This document shows, in pieces, positions 54,929 through 64,000 of a stretch of DNA of 64,000 nt (the first letter of the stretch is position 1; each line of letters opens with the position of its first letter). The DNA is from Pleurodeles waltl. Its lineage: Eukaryota; Chordata; Amphibia; Caudata; Salamandridae. The translations under genes and the position numbers were made by a program. The stretch is taken from the NCBI RefSeq assembly GCF_031143425.1, contig NC_090448.1, positions 533,962,313 to 534,026,312 of the forward strand, read 5' to 3'. The notes below the pieces were generated by a model. It saw only the letters and a list, made by a program, of their open reading frames with translations, did not search any database and was not told where the DNA came from.

Positions 54929-55101
54929 TTTCGAACAATCCTAAATTGCCTTTGAATTTGGCTCTTGGCCGCATGCTCATTTTTTAAATTCCCGAGTAGG
55001 ATGCTTGTGTGTCCTCTTGACTTGTCAGAATTAAGTAGAGTTTTTTAAAATATATTTTAGCTTAGGGCATTTTAGCTTTGGCTTAAACCACTTTCTACCG
55101 A

Positions 55102-55112
55102 CAAGGGGAGGG
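55102..55112 (+). promoter_or_regulatory. Polypurine tract
   Basis: AAGGGGAGGG directly before the 3' LTR: the RNase H-resistant primer for plus-strand DNA synthesis in retroviruses. Confidence 0.85.
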
Positions 55113-56074
55113 TGTAGTGTAGCCATTTTTAATATAGCTTCATGCACGTTATTTTTACATACAAGGCCGCTGTGCACTTTGCCCTAGATATTTTTTATTC
55201 AGCGTCGCACTGTTATTTTACAATCATCAGTTTTTACGGTCTTGTTTTAATTTCTTCTATCACACTGTTTAGCTTAGTTCAGCACTGTGTTCTCAAATAA
55301 TGCATTCTTGATCGCCCTGTGCTTCAGTCAAGGCTACAGTCTGGTACACGTGGTAGAAGTTTAGTCTCCAGCATTCGTAGAAAATACACATCCTTACGTA
55401 GGGACATTTTCTTAGAACATCTGCGTGTTAGTTATAAAAACACATTCTAGTCCTCGTACATGTTAAGAGGGAGATTCCAGCCAGGGACCCACAACTGGAT
55501 GCTGAATGCCCGTTGCAGATGCTGATGCAGATTACAGGCCTTTGCTCAGGTATGAGGGTTGATGTCCTCCCGGGGGAACCTGAAAGGCAGGCTTAGAGCT
55601 TAAGATGCTGTGCTCAAAAATATAACCTAGAGTGAGAATAACCTAGCGGCACTATGATAGCTTTATTCTTGTGCTTCACTCTCATCGTCACTATTTTAAT
55701 ATTACTGTGTTGTGTAGTTCTGGTTATTGCAGCTCACGCTTTGCTATCTAAAATGCTGATGTCTTATTAAACCAATCTTTAAAACTTATACTGCCTTTTG
55801 TCATTTATATATGAGACCGCACTGTGTATGAGAGAACCGGTTGTGACCTGAGTGACCACGACTTCCCTGAGAAGTATTAAGATGTCATGCGCTCGGCTGC
55901 CCAATTGTCTCTACCATTTGGGAGGATGAGGCACTGCTAGTTAGCCAGAGCAAAACACGGATTTAGAGCGACAAGTTTCATCCACCGTGGGTCAGACTCA
56001 GTCCCCCACACTGTGAACGATCTTGCCGCTCAAAATCCAGTAGTCTCATTAGGATAATGAGAGCCTACGCGACA
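55113..56074 (+). repeat. 3' LTR
   Basis: 962 bp, TGTAGTGTAG to CTACGCGACA, collinear with the 5' LTR with about 30-35 substitutions and a few small gaps. TATAAAAAC near 55435 and ATTAAA near 55767 are retained. Confidence 0.9.
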
Positions 56075-56078
56075 GAAC
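56075..56078. repeat. Target-site duplication GAAC, right
   Basis: Second copy of the 4-bp duplication of the provirus. Confidence 0.85.
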
Positions 56079-56561
56079 CAACTGTCAGCTAACTTTGAGA
56101 ATTTAACCAAGTCACTCCATTCCAAAAACTGCTTGTTCTCCTTGCATAGCCAAATGTATACTCCCTCACATACCTTGCGAGGATCCACATATTTACTCAC
56201 ATCATGCGTTGAAGCATGCATTGGTAATGTGGATTTAATTTCTTATTTCAAGTGGAAGGTTTTATACCAAGCTTCACAACATGTTAGAGGTACAACATGG
56301 ACAGCCACCGGGCAACCTTTCCTAACACAAATACAAAGTTAAGGATAGGTGGCAGCCACAGAAAAAAATCACACAATTCTCTAACACATACAGAATAGGT
56401 ACAACATAGGTAGCCAACACACTAAAGTGTGAGTGAGTTGTTTAGACAGAATTTTTAATAATTTTCATCACAAATATAAACATATAAAAAAATACAAAAC
56501 TACTGCAAGAAATAGCCAAATCCATGTTTTGTCATGGTTTCCTTTTTGTTTTCAACTACAG

Positions 56562-56597
56562 GTATGGTTCAGTTCCTCTAAACTACAGTGGACTGCT
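56562..56597 (+). other. Exon-like segment 1 (36 nt)
   Basis: A pyrimidine-rich tract and 'caactacag' acceptor precede GTATGGTTC...ACTGCT, which ends at a consensus gtgagt donor. Open in frame 0 (VWFSSSKLQWTA). No protein recognised. Confidence 0.25.
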
Positions 56598-56677
56598 GTG
56601 AGTATATTCTCACTGCTATGTATGTTTTGTTATAAATTTTGACCAATGAGTTTTTCTTTTTTGGAGAAGATTTATTT

Positions 56678-56737
56678 AGTCCTGATGAAGCGACAAGTGA
56701 TCCCTTTGGACGTTGGAAGGCGCGAAACATGTTGACT
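56678..56737 (+). ncRNA. Hammerhead-like hairpin
   Basis: AGTC (56678) / GACT (56734) stem I, canonical CTGATGA core (56682-56688), GAAA (56724-56727) and a self-complementary ACATGT stem III. The long stem II closes as GCG/CGC only if one extra A is bulged after the core, so activity is doubtful. Similar CTGANGAAG...GCGAAAC motifs may belong to a vertebrate retroelement family, possibly Penelope-like. Confidence 0.4.
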
Positions 56738-57626
56738 TTTTCTGGAGTGGTCGAAGTAATGTCTTTCTGAGCACCCTTTCTGATAGAGTGAAGGATCGTT
56801 ATTCCCATTAACTCTATCTTTGTTTTTAACCTTGACCAGCACTTCCTTGCACTAATAAATTTGGTTTCTCAAGGGAGTGTCAGAGCCAATTTTAAGACCT
56901 ATTCTTCTCTCTCCAACTTTTCTTTACCCTTCAGATCCGTCGCATAATTTTGTCTAAGTGGCCCCCATAAGGGTTCTGTCAGACATCGCAATACCAGTCT
57001 GACGTGGTGCAAGCCCAATGATGATACATGAGGGCCTTTGCTTCTGAATTAACCCATACCTGAGACATTTAGAGTCTTTTCCGTGTTGATACTTATGGAA
57101 CAGTGTACTTTTTTGATTGATACAGTATGAAAAGGGAGTATGTAAACTGGACCAGTTAAACTCCTAGTCCTTCCTGTTTTTTGAGTTAAGTTCAGTACTA
57201 AACATTGGAGCAGCACAATTTAGACTCCATCATTTATTTACAAGTCATCATTGTGCAAAATATGCATTTTCATTTGACACATATTTACTGTTTGCCTTAA
57301 TAAAATTACCATGTGTGTATACCAAAACATATTGATGAAATGTAACCACTGAAAGACTGAAGCTTTATAAACGTGCATACCAATGATCATTTAAAATGCT
57401 TACATGTATTCATTATTTATGTTTTCTATTTACACACTAAGTTGTATTTGTAGAAGAAAACATGTATTCTTCATTCATGTCCTGCATTTATTTAGACAAG
57501 TGTATGTGGATGCATATATGATCGTGTATTCGAAATGCACATTCAATGTTGGTTACATTTAGCCTGACTAAAGGCCTTAATCCTAAAATGTATTTTGCTT
57601 GGTTAGTGCTTTCTTTCATTTGCAGG

Positions 57627-57686
57627 TACGATTCAAGGGTTCATTAGTTGGAGGGAAGGAGTATTCTTCTATTAGTTTGCTGATGG
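57627..57686 (+). other. Exon-like segment 2 (60 nt)
   Basis: Acceptor 'ctttcatttgcag', then GTACGATTC...CTGATG, ended by a gtaagg donor. Only frame 0 is open. Length is a multiple of three. Confidence 0.25.
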
Positions 57687-58336
57687 TAAGGCCTGAGAAG
57701 AATAATCTTGGCAAGAGACATAAAGATTTAATGAGCAGCAGAAGTCTTCTATCCATTGCTTACCAGAAACGAGTGATGTTCAAGGCAGCAGGAACTGTCT
57801 GAGTTCTGTGGGATGAGAAATTAAGGTTATGTTGCAATTACACATTATGGAGAAGGGGCTGATTGGCTCTTGGTGGGGATAAAAGAGATTCCATTAATCC
57901 TAAAGGTTTTGTTTGTTTAAATGAATGCTTACATTGTTAGAATTACGTGCAAATTCCCATACACTTCGAGGGGTGCAGTCCTCTCTGCTACCTTTATTCT
58001 TAAAAGTGTGAAGCTTCAAGCTAAACACAAATACCCTTTCTGGAAGACGTCTACTGCAGCCTTCACTATTTTGCATTTCCAAATTTCCCTAAAACTTAAT
58101 TCAAACCTACCTCCGTCCTGATTTAGAAATCTGATTAGATGATTTTAGAATCATTTCATTTTACTAGAGAGAGCAGGGGTTTGTTTATGGAACACCTGTT
58201 CCTAATTCGCAGTTTCTGTAGTGCTGTAGTTGTTATTGCCTTGCAGCTTCATTTGGTGGGGCTGAACCAATTGAGATATTTTAGCTTATTCAGCTGTGAT
58301 CCTGTATCGTTTTAACATTTTCATGACATTAATATA

Positions 58337-59898
58337 CAGGGAGTGCAGAATTATTAGGCAAATTAGTATTTTGACCACATCATCCTCTTTATGCATGTTG
58401 TCTTACTCCAAGCTGTATAGGCTCGAAAGCCTACTACCAATTAAGCATATTAGGTGATGTGCATCTCTGTAATGAGAAGGGGTGTGGTCTAATGACATCA
58501 ACACCCTATATCAGGTGTGCATAATTATTAGGCAACTTCTTTTCCTTTGGCAAAATGGGTCAAAAGAAGGACTTGACAGGCTCAGAAAAGTAAAAAATAG
58601 TGAGATATCTTGCAGAGGGATGCAGCACTCTTAAAATTGCAAAGCTTCTGAAGCGTGATCATCGAACAATCAAGCGTTTCATTCAAAATAGTCAACAGGG
58701 TCGCAAGAAGCGTGTGGAAAAACCAAGGCGCAAAATAACTGCCCATGAACTGAGAAAAGTCAAGCGTGCAGCTGCCACGATGCCACTTGCCACCAGTTTG
58801 GCCATATTTCAGAGCTGCAACATCACTGGAGTGCCCAAAAGCACAAGGTGTGCAATACTCAGAGACATGGCCAAGGTAAGAAAGGCTGAAAGACGACCAC
58901 CACTGAACAAGACACACAAGCTGAAATGTCAAGACTGGGCCAAGAAATATCTCAAGACTGATTTTTCTAAGGTTTTATGGACTGATGAAATGAGAGTGAG
59001 TCTTGATGGGCCAGATGGATGGGCCCGTGGCTGGATTGGTAAAGGGCAGAGAGCTCCAGTCCGACTCAGACGCCAGCAAGGTGGAGGTGGAGTACTGGTT
59101 TGGGCTGGTATCATCAAAGATGAGCTTGTGGGGCCTTTTCGGGTTGAGGATGGAGTCAAGCTCAACTCCCAGTCCTACTGCCAGTTCCTGGAAGACACCT
59201 TCTTCAAGCAGTGGTACAGGAAGAAGTCTGCATCCTTCAAGAAAAACATGATTTTCATGCAGGACAATGCTCCATCACACGCGTCCAAGTACTCCACAGC
59301 GTGGCTGGCAAGAAAGGGTATAAAAGAAGGAAATCTAATGACATGGCCTCCTTGTTCACCTGATCTGAACCCCATTGAGAACCTGTGGTCCATCATCAAA
59401 TGTGAGATTTACAAGGAGGGAAAACAGTACACCTCTCTGAACAGTGTCTGGGAGGCTGTGGTTGCTGCTGCACGCAATGTTGATGGTGAACAGATCAAAA
59501 CACTGACAGAATCCATGGATGGCAGGCTTTTGAGTGTCCTTGCAAAGAAAGGTGGCTATATTGGTCACTGATTTGTTTTTGTTTTGTTTTTGAATGTCAG
59601 AAATGTATATTTGTGAATGTTGAGATGTTATATTGGTTTCACTGGTAATGATAAATAATTGAAATGGGTAAATATTTTTTTTTGTTAAGTTGCCTAATAA
59701 TTATGCACAGTGATAGTCACCTGCACACACAGATAGCCCCCTAACATAGCTAAAACTAAAAACAAACTAAAAACTACTACCAAAAATATTCAGTTTTGAT
59801 ATTAATGAGGTTTTTGGGTTCATTGGGAACATGGTTGTTGTTCAATAATAAAATTAATCCTCAAAAATACAACTTGCCTAATAATTCTGCACTCCCTG
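58337..59898 (+). mobile_element. Tc1-like transposon with DD37E spacing, copy 2, TA target duplication
   Basis: 1562 bp, the same length as copy 1, bounded by TA (58335-58336 and 59899-59900), in the opposite orientation. Termini and internal subterminal motifs are as in copy 1 (CAGGGAGTGCAG ends; TGCATAATTATTAGGCAACT at 58519 and its complement near 59690). Confidence 0.95.
58555..59571 (+). pseudogene. Tc1/mariner transposase, copy 2, one nonsense codon
   Basis: Collinear with the intact copy over 339 codons. The only gross defect is TAA at 58591-58593 (codon 13), where copy 1 has a serine codon, a single C-to-A change. The rest of the frame, including the Asp, Asp and Glu catalytic residues, is open to 59571. 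Visible substitutions against copy 1 are few (for example Arg to Cys in the 'HKLKxQDW' segment, Val to Ile before 'FMQDNA'). Non-functional unless translation restarts downstream. Confidence 0.92.
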
Positions 59899-59900
59899 TA

Positions 59901-62011
59901 TATTGGACTGATTATTAATTGGAAATAAACTACTCAATTCTTGGTCCTCATTGAGTGGCCAAATGTGCTTAAGAAAAATCTAAATTGCTTATTATAGTTT
60001 ATTCCCTTGATGTCTCAATCAACTTAAAAAGATCCATAACATGAGAGATAGTAAATCCGCTCAACATTATCTGGCTCCTCACGGGGACATAGGCACATCT
60101 GTGAGTGCCCCAGCAAGGAGTCAACATCTGTTTGGATATTTTCTTAAGGTAAGACAAAATCTAAATATCCTCGGACTCCTTGCCGGAGTATAGGTATGTG
60201 TCTTTACCAAATTGAAGGACCGTGTGCTGTTTGATTTTAGGCCTGGCTCATTGTTGAGATACAGATGTGTGTGTATGTGTCACAACAAGGAGACCGATAT
60301 TGGCTGCATTTATTCTTAGGCTAAGAAAAAAACATGCAGCGTCTGGCATCTTGCTGCGCTGGCCACAGTGAAGTATCAACGTCTGTGGTGTCAAAGTGGG
60401 ACTGGACACTTTTTCACAACGATATTTTAGAGAATATTAACAAAAGCTTTTAGCAGTTTGAACAATTATTCTGCTGCTATACTCTTTTACGTTGCCTTGT
60501 GAATTGTTCCTAAATAACCAAGAAAATATTCACATGCAATTAGTACAAATAGACAGGACTGTTCCTGCTTTGCACTTTTGCTTCTAGGGAGTTGAAAGTT
60601 TCGGGTCAATTCACAGAGGCATGTAAAAGTACTAAAATAGTTCTCATGGTGTGTTATTCCCCATGCTCATGAAAGCTTTTGTAAATCGTCCCTTCTGGGT
60701 TTTTTCCAATTCCAGGTATGGTGCACCAAGCTTCTGCTAGAAATAGATCTGCATATGGAGCAGCAAGGAGCCATCTCAGTTGTGAGTAGATTGCTCATTA
60801 ATATTATCCATATTTTTTGTGATAAAGGTGATTAAATACAAATACTAAATTGAGAATAAAAGGACTTAATGTGCCAAAACGTCACATTCAAGTGTCAACA
60901 CAATCATATGCAAGTAGGATTTCTCAAGACAGATAAATATGATTGTTTTTCACATGGAATTCAAAGGATAGGAATGTTTTGGGTAGACTTAAATCTACTG
61001 AAATCATTGTTGGTGTGAAAAATGTCATTCACACCTCCTGTGGCAGTGGTGCGTAGGAAGTGGAAGACATGATACGAGTAGCTCAGGTGTGAGTGAGAAG
61101 GGGAAACAAATGACATGAATGAAGGAGGCATTCAATGAAGGCTGTCACCGACCCAGTGAGCTCATTGGAAGTCTTAAAGAAAGGCTAAGGGGAGTGGGGG
61201 TTGCTTTCTTAACCAAACATTCACTGTTAGCTGCAAAGACACTGACAGGAAGGCGAAGACATATAGATGAGATGGTAAATTAGGAGATAGAGAAGGGGAA
61301 CTAATGTGCAAGTGGATTGTGAATGTACCTACATAACAAAAATGTGTAAAAATATTTATACGTTGAACAATTCCACAAAACCCATTCAAAATATTATGTA
61401 TGAATTAGGTCTCAACTGACAGTGAGCTATTGGAAATGCAATGGAAGTAATTTAGTACAGAGACTAATTAGTTCCATTAGTTCCATTGGTTAAGGGGAAT
61501 AGCTATATCTAAGGTCTAAAAGCATATGGGGCGTAGAAGAATACAGCATTATGCTTATTGTAAAGAGCATGGGCAAGAGTGAGTAATGAGATGCAAAGGT
61601 GTCTGCAGGTCAGCAGTTCAGTTAACAAAAAAGATAAGAGAAAATCCTGTTTGCAATGTGCACTGTATATATTGCCACTAGTAATAGCAGATGGGGTTTG
61701 ATAATACAAATGAAACTGCGAACCGCCTGCCATCAAAATCTAGGTGTGTCCCTCTCAAGGTTTCATAATATACCATAGACAATGAAAACAAGCATTTGCA
61801 CTGCAATCTGTCTCGCATTTGTGAAAGTTAGAGCTCTTGACGTTGAAAATGACAATGTTTTTTACTTTTATTTTTTGTATGCAGTGTAGTGATGATATTT
61901 GCATAGCGCTATGGCCATTCGTATGACTTTGTGGTGCTGGATGTTGTGGGCACACTAGCACAACCAAGAGCTCAATCACAGTAAGATGGTGTTGCTTGCA
62001 GAATTCAGACT
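59901..62011. other. Unassigned, with one exon-like segment
   Basis: AT-rich, no repeat termini recognised apart from the segment at 60717-60782. Confidence 0.3.
60717..60782 (+). other. Exon-like segment 3 (66 nt)
   Basis: Acceptor 'ttttttccaattccag', then GTATGGTGC...TCAGTT, ended by gtgagt. Frame 0 is open (VWCTKLLLEIDLHMEQQGAI...). Length is a multiple of three, as for segments 1 and 2. Confidence 0.25.
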
Positions 62012-62019
62012 TCTTAGGG

Positions 62020-62247
62020 CAGTGGTTCCCAACCAGTGGTCCAGGGACCCCTGGGGGTCCGCGAACCCTCCTCAGGGGGTCCGCAACTGCTTAGAAAATT
62101 AAATAATATTAACAGATTTGGCCCCCAACTTTCAGCAATGACTTAGTAGGGTGGTCCCCGGATTCCAATGATGATTCAGTGGGGGTCCCCGGGTTCCAGT
62201 ATTGATAAGGTAGGAGTCCACAGAAATCAAAAGGTTGGGAACCACTG
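62020..62247. mobile_element. hAT-type MITE, CAGTGGTTCCCAACC...GGTTGGGAACCACTG, copy 2
   Basis: Perfect 15-bp terminal inverted repeats. Flanked by TCTTAGGG (62012-62019) and TATTAGGG (62248-62255), an 8-bp duplication with one mismatch, diagnostic of hAT. Collinear with 20362-20588. Confidence 0.92.
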
Positions 62248-62569
62248 TATTAGGGTATATTCATTACTTCCTTGAATATCAATTTTGCAATAACCAATGC
62301 TTGATAAAAGTCTCATTTATTATAACCAAAGTTTGTGGATTATGCACATTGTATGCTTGTATAAACCTGTGTCAACTGTAACTGCCAAAACGTGCTCTTC
62401 ACAATGTGATCTGTACTGAACATGTGCCACAATGAGGAGGATAATTGCTCATTTTCTTAACAAGCAATCAACTGCCAAAAGGCACATGTGCACATTTGAT
62501 TTTTTAAGGATGCTTGCGAGTCTGAGGCCTTGCATGGCTTCGTACCTATTGCTCTGCTCACCTGTTTCC

Positions 62570-62735
62570 AGTCAAGTCAAGTACCTCCAGTCAGGTTCCA
62601 GTGCAAGTCAAGTTCCTTGTTCCCCAGCCTGCCTCCAGTCGAGTTCCAGTGTTTCTCGTTCTCCGACCAGCTTCCAGTTGAGTTCCAGCATTTCCCGTCC
62701 TCTGGACAGCCTCCAGTTGAGTTTTGGCGATCCTC
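62570..62735. repeat. Short tandem repeat, about 51-bp units
   Basis: Three to four imperfect units carrying CCTCCAGT(C/T)GAGTTCCAG and TCCCGTCCTC-type segments. Overlapping open frames on both strands (96-130 codons) have no similarity I recognise. Confidence 0.6.
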
Positions 62736-62949
62736 GCCGTCCAGTTGGCTTCCTGAGGAGTCTCGGCTCTCCTCTTCCAACTTCTGCCGACGATCCTGTA
62801 TTTCCTGTAAAAGAGAGAAAATAAGATAGGTGAAAAAACCCAGTTTGGGTTCTTCTGAAATTTTCAAGCAATTAACTTTATTTCAAGGTAAAGGAAGATT
62901 GTTGCTTAAATGAAAGAAAACAGAGACCTGTCTTTTAAATAATTTATGA

Positions 62950-64000
62950 CAATAAGAGTCTCAGCAGAGAGCCCAAGTGCTGGCCGAGGACATATTTGAT
63001 GGCCCTGAGAATTCAGAACAGGAGTCCAGCTCAGTCCAAGCCCTTGAAGACACTTCACAAGCAGGAATATACCACAAAGTCCAGTCTTTGTCCTCCTTCG
63101 GGCAGAAGCAGCAACTGCAGGCCAACCCAGCACAGCACAGCCACAAGCAAAGGGGCAGTACTCCTCCTCCAGCTCTTCAGCTCTTTTCCTTGGCAGAGGT
63201 TCCTCTTGAATCCACAAGTAATCTGAAAATCTGGGGGGTTGGATCCACTTCTTATACCCCTTTCTACCCTTGAAGGTGGCAAACTTCAAAGGAAAGTCTC
63301 TGTTATTCACAGGATCTTGCCTTGCCCAGACTAGCCCCAGACACACACCAGGGGGTTGGAGTCTGCATTGTGTGAGAGCAGGCACAGCCCTCTGAGGGGT
63401 AAGTGACCACTCATCCGTCCACTCTAGCCCAGATGGCCCATCAGGATATGCAGGCTACACCCCAGCTCCCTTTGTGTCACTGTCTAGTGGAGATTCACAA
63501 ACAGCCCAACTGTCAGGCTGACCCAGGCAGGGAATACAATGGTTTAAGTCATAGAATGGTTTAAGCAAGAAAATATCCACTTTCTAAAAGTGGCATTTTC
63601 AAACAGACAATTTAAAAAGCAATGTTACCAAAAGATGTATTTTAAAATTGTGAGTTCAGGGACCCCTAGCTCCAGATCTCTATCTGCTCCCAAAAGGAAA
63701 CTGCACTTAAAAGTTATTTAAAGGCAGCCCCCATGTTAACCTATGAGAGAGATAGGCCTTCCAACATTGAAAACCGAATTTGGCAGTACTTCACTGTTAG
63801 GACATGTAAAACACATAAGTACATGTCCTTGGGCTACCAAGGGGGTACCACAGGGGTGTCTAACATGTGTAAAAAGGGAAGGTGTAAGCCTAGCAAGTGG
63901 GTACACTTGCCAGGTCGAATTGGCAGTTTAAAACTGCACACACAGTCACTGCAGTGGCAGGTATGAGCCATGTTTGCAGGGCCACCTATGTGGGTGGCAC
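62950..64000. repeat. Third copy of the 20-kb LTR family, truncated by the window end
   Basis: Shares with 21500-23100: 'cacaaagtccagtcttt' (63076), 'ccaggggg' and 'gatatgcaggctacacccca' (63448), 'ctttctaaaagtggcatttt' (63580), 'gcccccatgttaacctatga' (63725), 'gtgggtacacttgcca' (63896) and 'tatgtgggtggcac' at the last bases. The left limit is uncertain and the right end lies outside. Confidence 0.75.

Larger units (their letters stand above)
38312..56074 (+). mobile_element. Endogenous foamy-virus-like (spumaretroviral) provirus with three nested insertions
   Basis: Paired LTRs, 4-bp duplication GAAC, primer-binding site, gag, pol, env, an accessory frame and a polypurine tract, in that order. 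Foamy-like traits: no CCHC zinc knuckle visible in gag, a basic Arg/Gly-containing gag end, a pol that starts at its own ATG overlapping gag in another frame, a spuma-type RT region with YVDD, an env with an N-terminal membrane-spanning leader, and an accessory frame overlapping the env end. Internal insertions at 44647-48872, 49370-50931 and 53413-54648 each have their own target duplication. Net length without them is about 10.7 kb. Numerous frameshifts and stops show it is defective. Family assignment is from organisation and motif order, not from a database search. Confidence 0.85.
56079..58334. other. Right flank of the provirus: exon-like segments, hammerhead-like hairpin, otherwise unassigned
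   Basis: Apart from the items listed separately (56562, 56678, 57632) I recognise nothing; 56840-58330 is AT-rich without repeat termini. Confidence 0.3.

Noticed and set aside
39520..56074. Gammaretrovirus-like provirus
   Set aside because: A 4-bp duplication would fit, but pol starts separately and overlaps gag, gag lacks a zinc knuckle and an accessory frame follows env, which fits spumaretroviruses better.
56030..56221. THAP-type zinc finger in the split minus-strand frame around the provirus
   Set aside because: A few residues looked suggestive, but the C-C...C-H spacing and the terminal proline motif are not there.
1..64000. tRNA and rRNA genes
   Set aside because: Reading both strands I found no cloverleaf-type sequence with A and B boxes, nor rRNA segments; weak resemblances were not reported.

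Overview
The window looks like repeat-dominated nuclear DNA from a giant-genome vertebrate, most likely a salamander and possibly a newt. Reasons: almost every recognisable feature is a mobile element; vertebrate-type families occur (Harbinger, hAT, a Tc1-like element with DD37E spacing, non-LTR retrotransposons, a foamy-virus-like provirus); and there are about 320-bp tandem monomers that each carry a hammerhead ribozyme, as described for newt satellite 2. The species is an inference. I see no complete host gene.

Layout. 1-5596 is the 3' part of a Harbinger-like transposon with a decayed SANT/Myb gene and a large 30-bp minisatellite. 5.6-13.1 kb holds a broken non-LTR retrotransposon, three short elements ending in GGGCCAGATGTA / TACATCTGGCCC, and a promoter-like segment (two AP-1 sites plus a TATA box). 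13.1-17.5 kb is mostly unassigned, with two MITEs. 17.5-23.5 kb is an old LTR split by a younger solo LTR of the same family (5-bp target duplication GTCGG), which itself contains a GC-rich MITE. 25559-34079 is one full-length Harbinger element (target duplication TGA) with two SANT/Myb-type genes on the + strand and a spliced HARBI1-like transposase on the - strand, the latter cut by a hairpin MITE (target duplication CAT).

The centrepiece is 38312-56074, a complete provirus in outline: paired ~970-bp LTRs about 3% diverged, 4-bp target duplication GAAC, gag, a separately started pol (protease, YVDD reverse transcriptase, RNase H, D-D35-E integrase), a TM-anchored env, an accessory reading frame overlapping the env end, and a polypurine tract. 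The organisation is that of spumaretroviruses (foamy viruses). It is defective: gag and pol have frameshifts and in-frame stops and env has an in-frame stop. Three later insertions sit inside it, each with its own target duplication: (a) 44647-48872, a foldback-like array of ribozyme monomers, four in one orientation then nine inverted, flanked by a 15-bp direct repeat; (b) 49370-50931, a Tc1-like element with an uninterrupted 338-codon transposase; (c) 53413-54648, a diverged solo LTR of a related virus with target duplication ACGC, which splits the accessory frame. Removing the three leaves about 10.7 kb.

56.1-64 kb holds three short exon-like segments, a hammerhead-like hairpin, a second Tc1-like copy of identical length (1562 bp) in opposite orientation with one early nonsense codon, a hAT MITE with an 8-bp target duplication, and a further copy of the 20-kb LTR family running off the end.

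The most noteworthy signal is the ribozyme array: 13 copies of a 55-nt type I hammerhead fold, on opposite strands in the two arms, inserted as a unit into an endogenous foamy-like virus.
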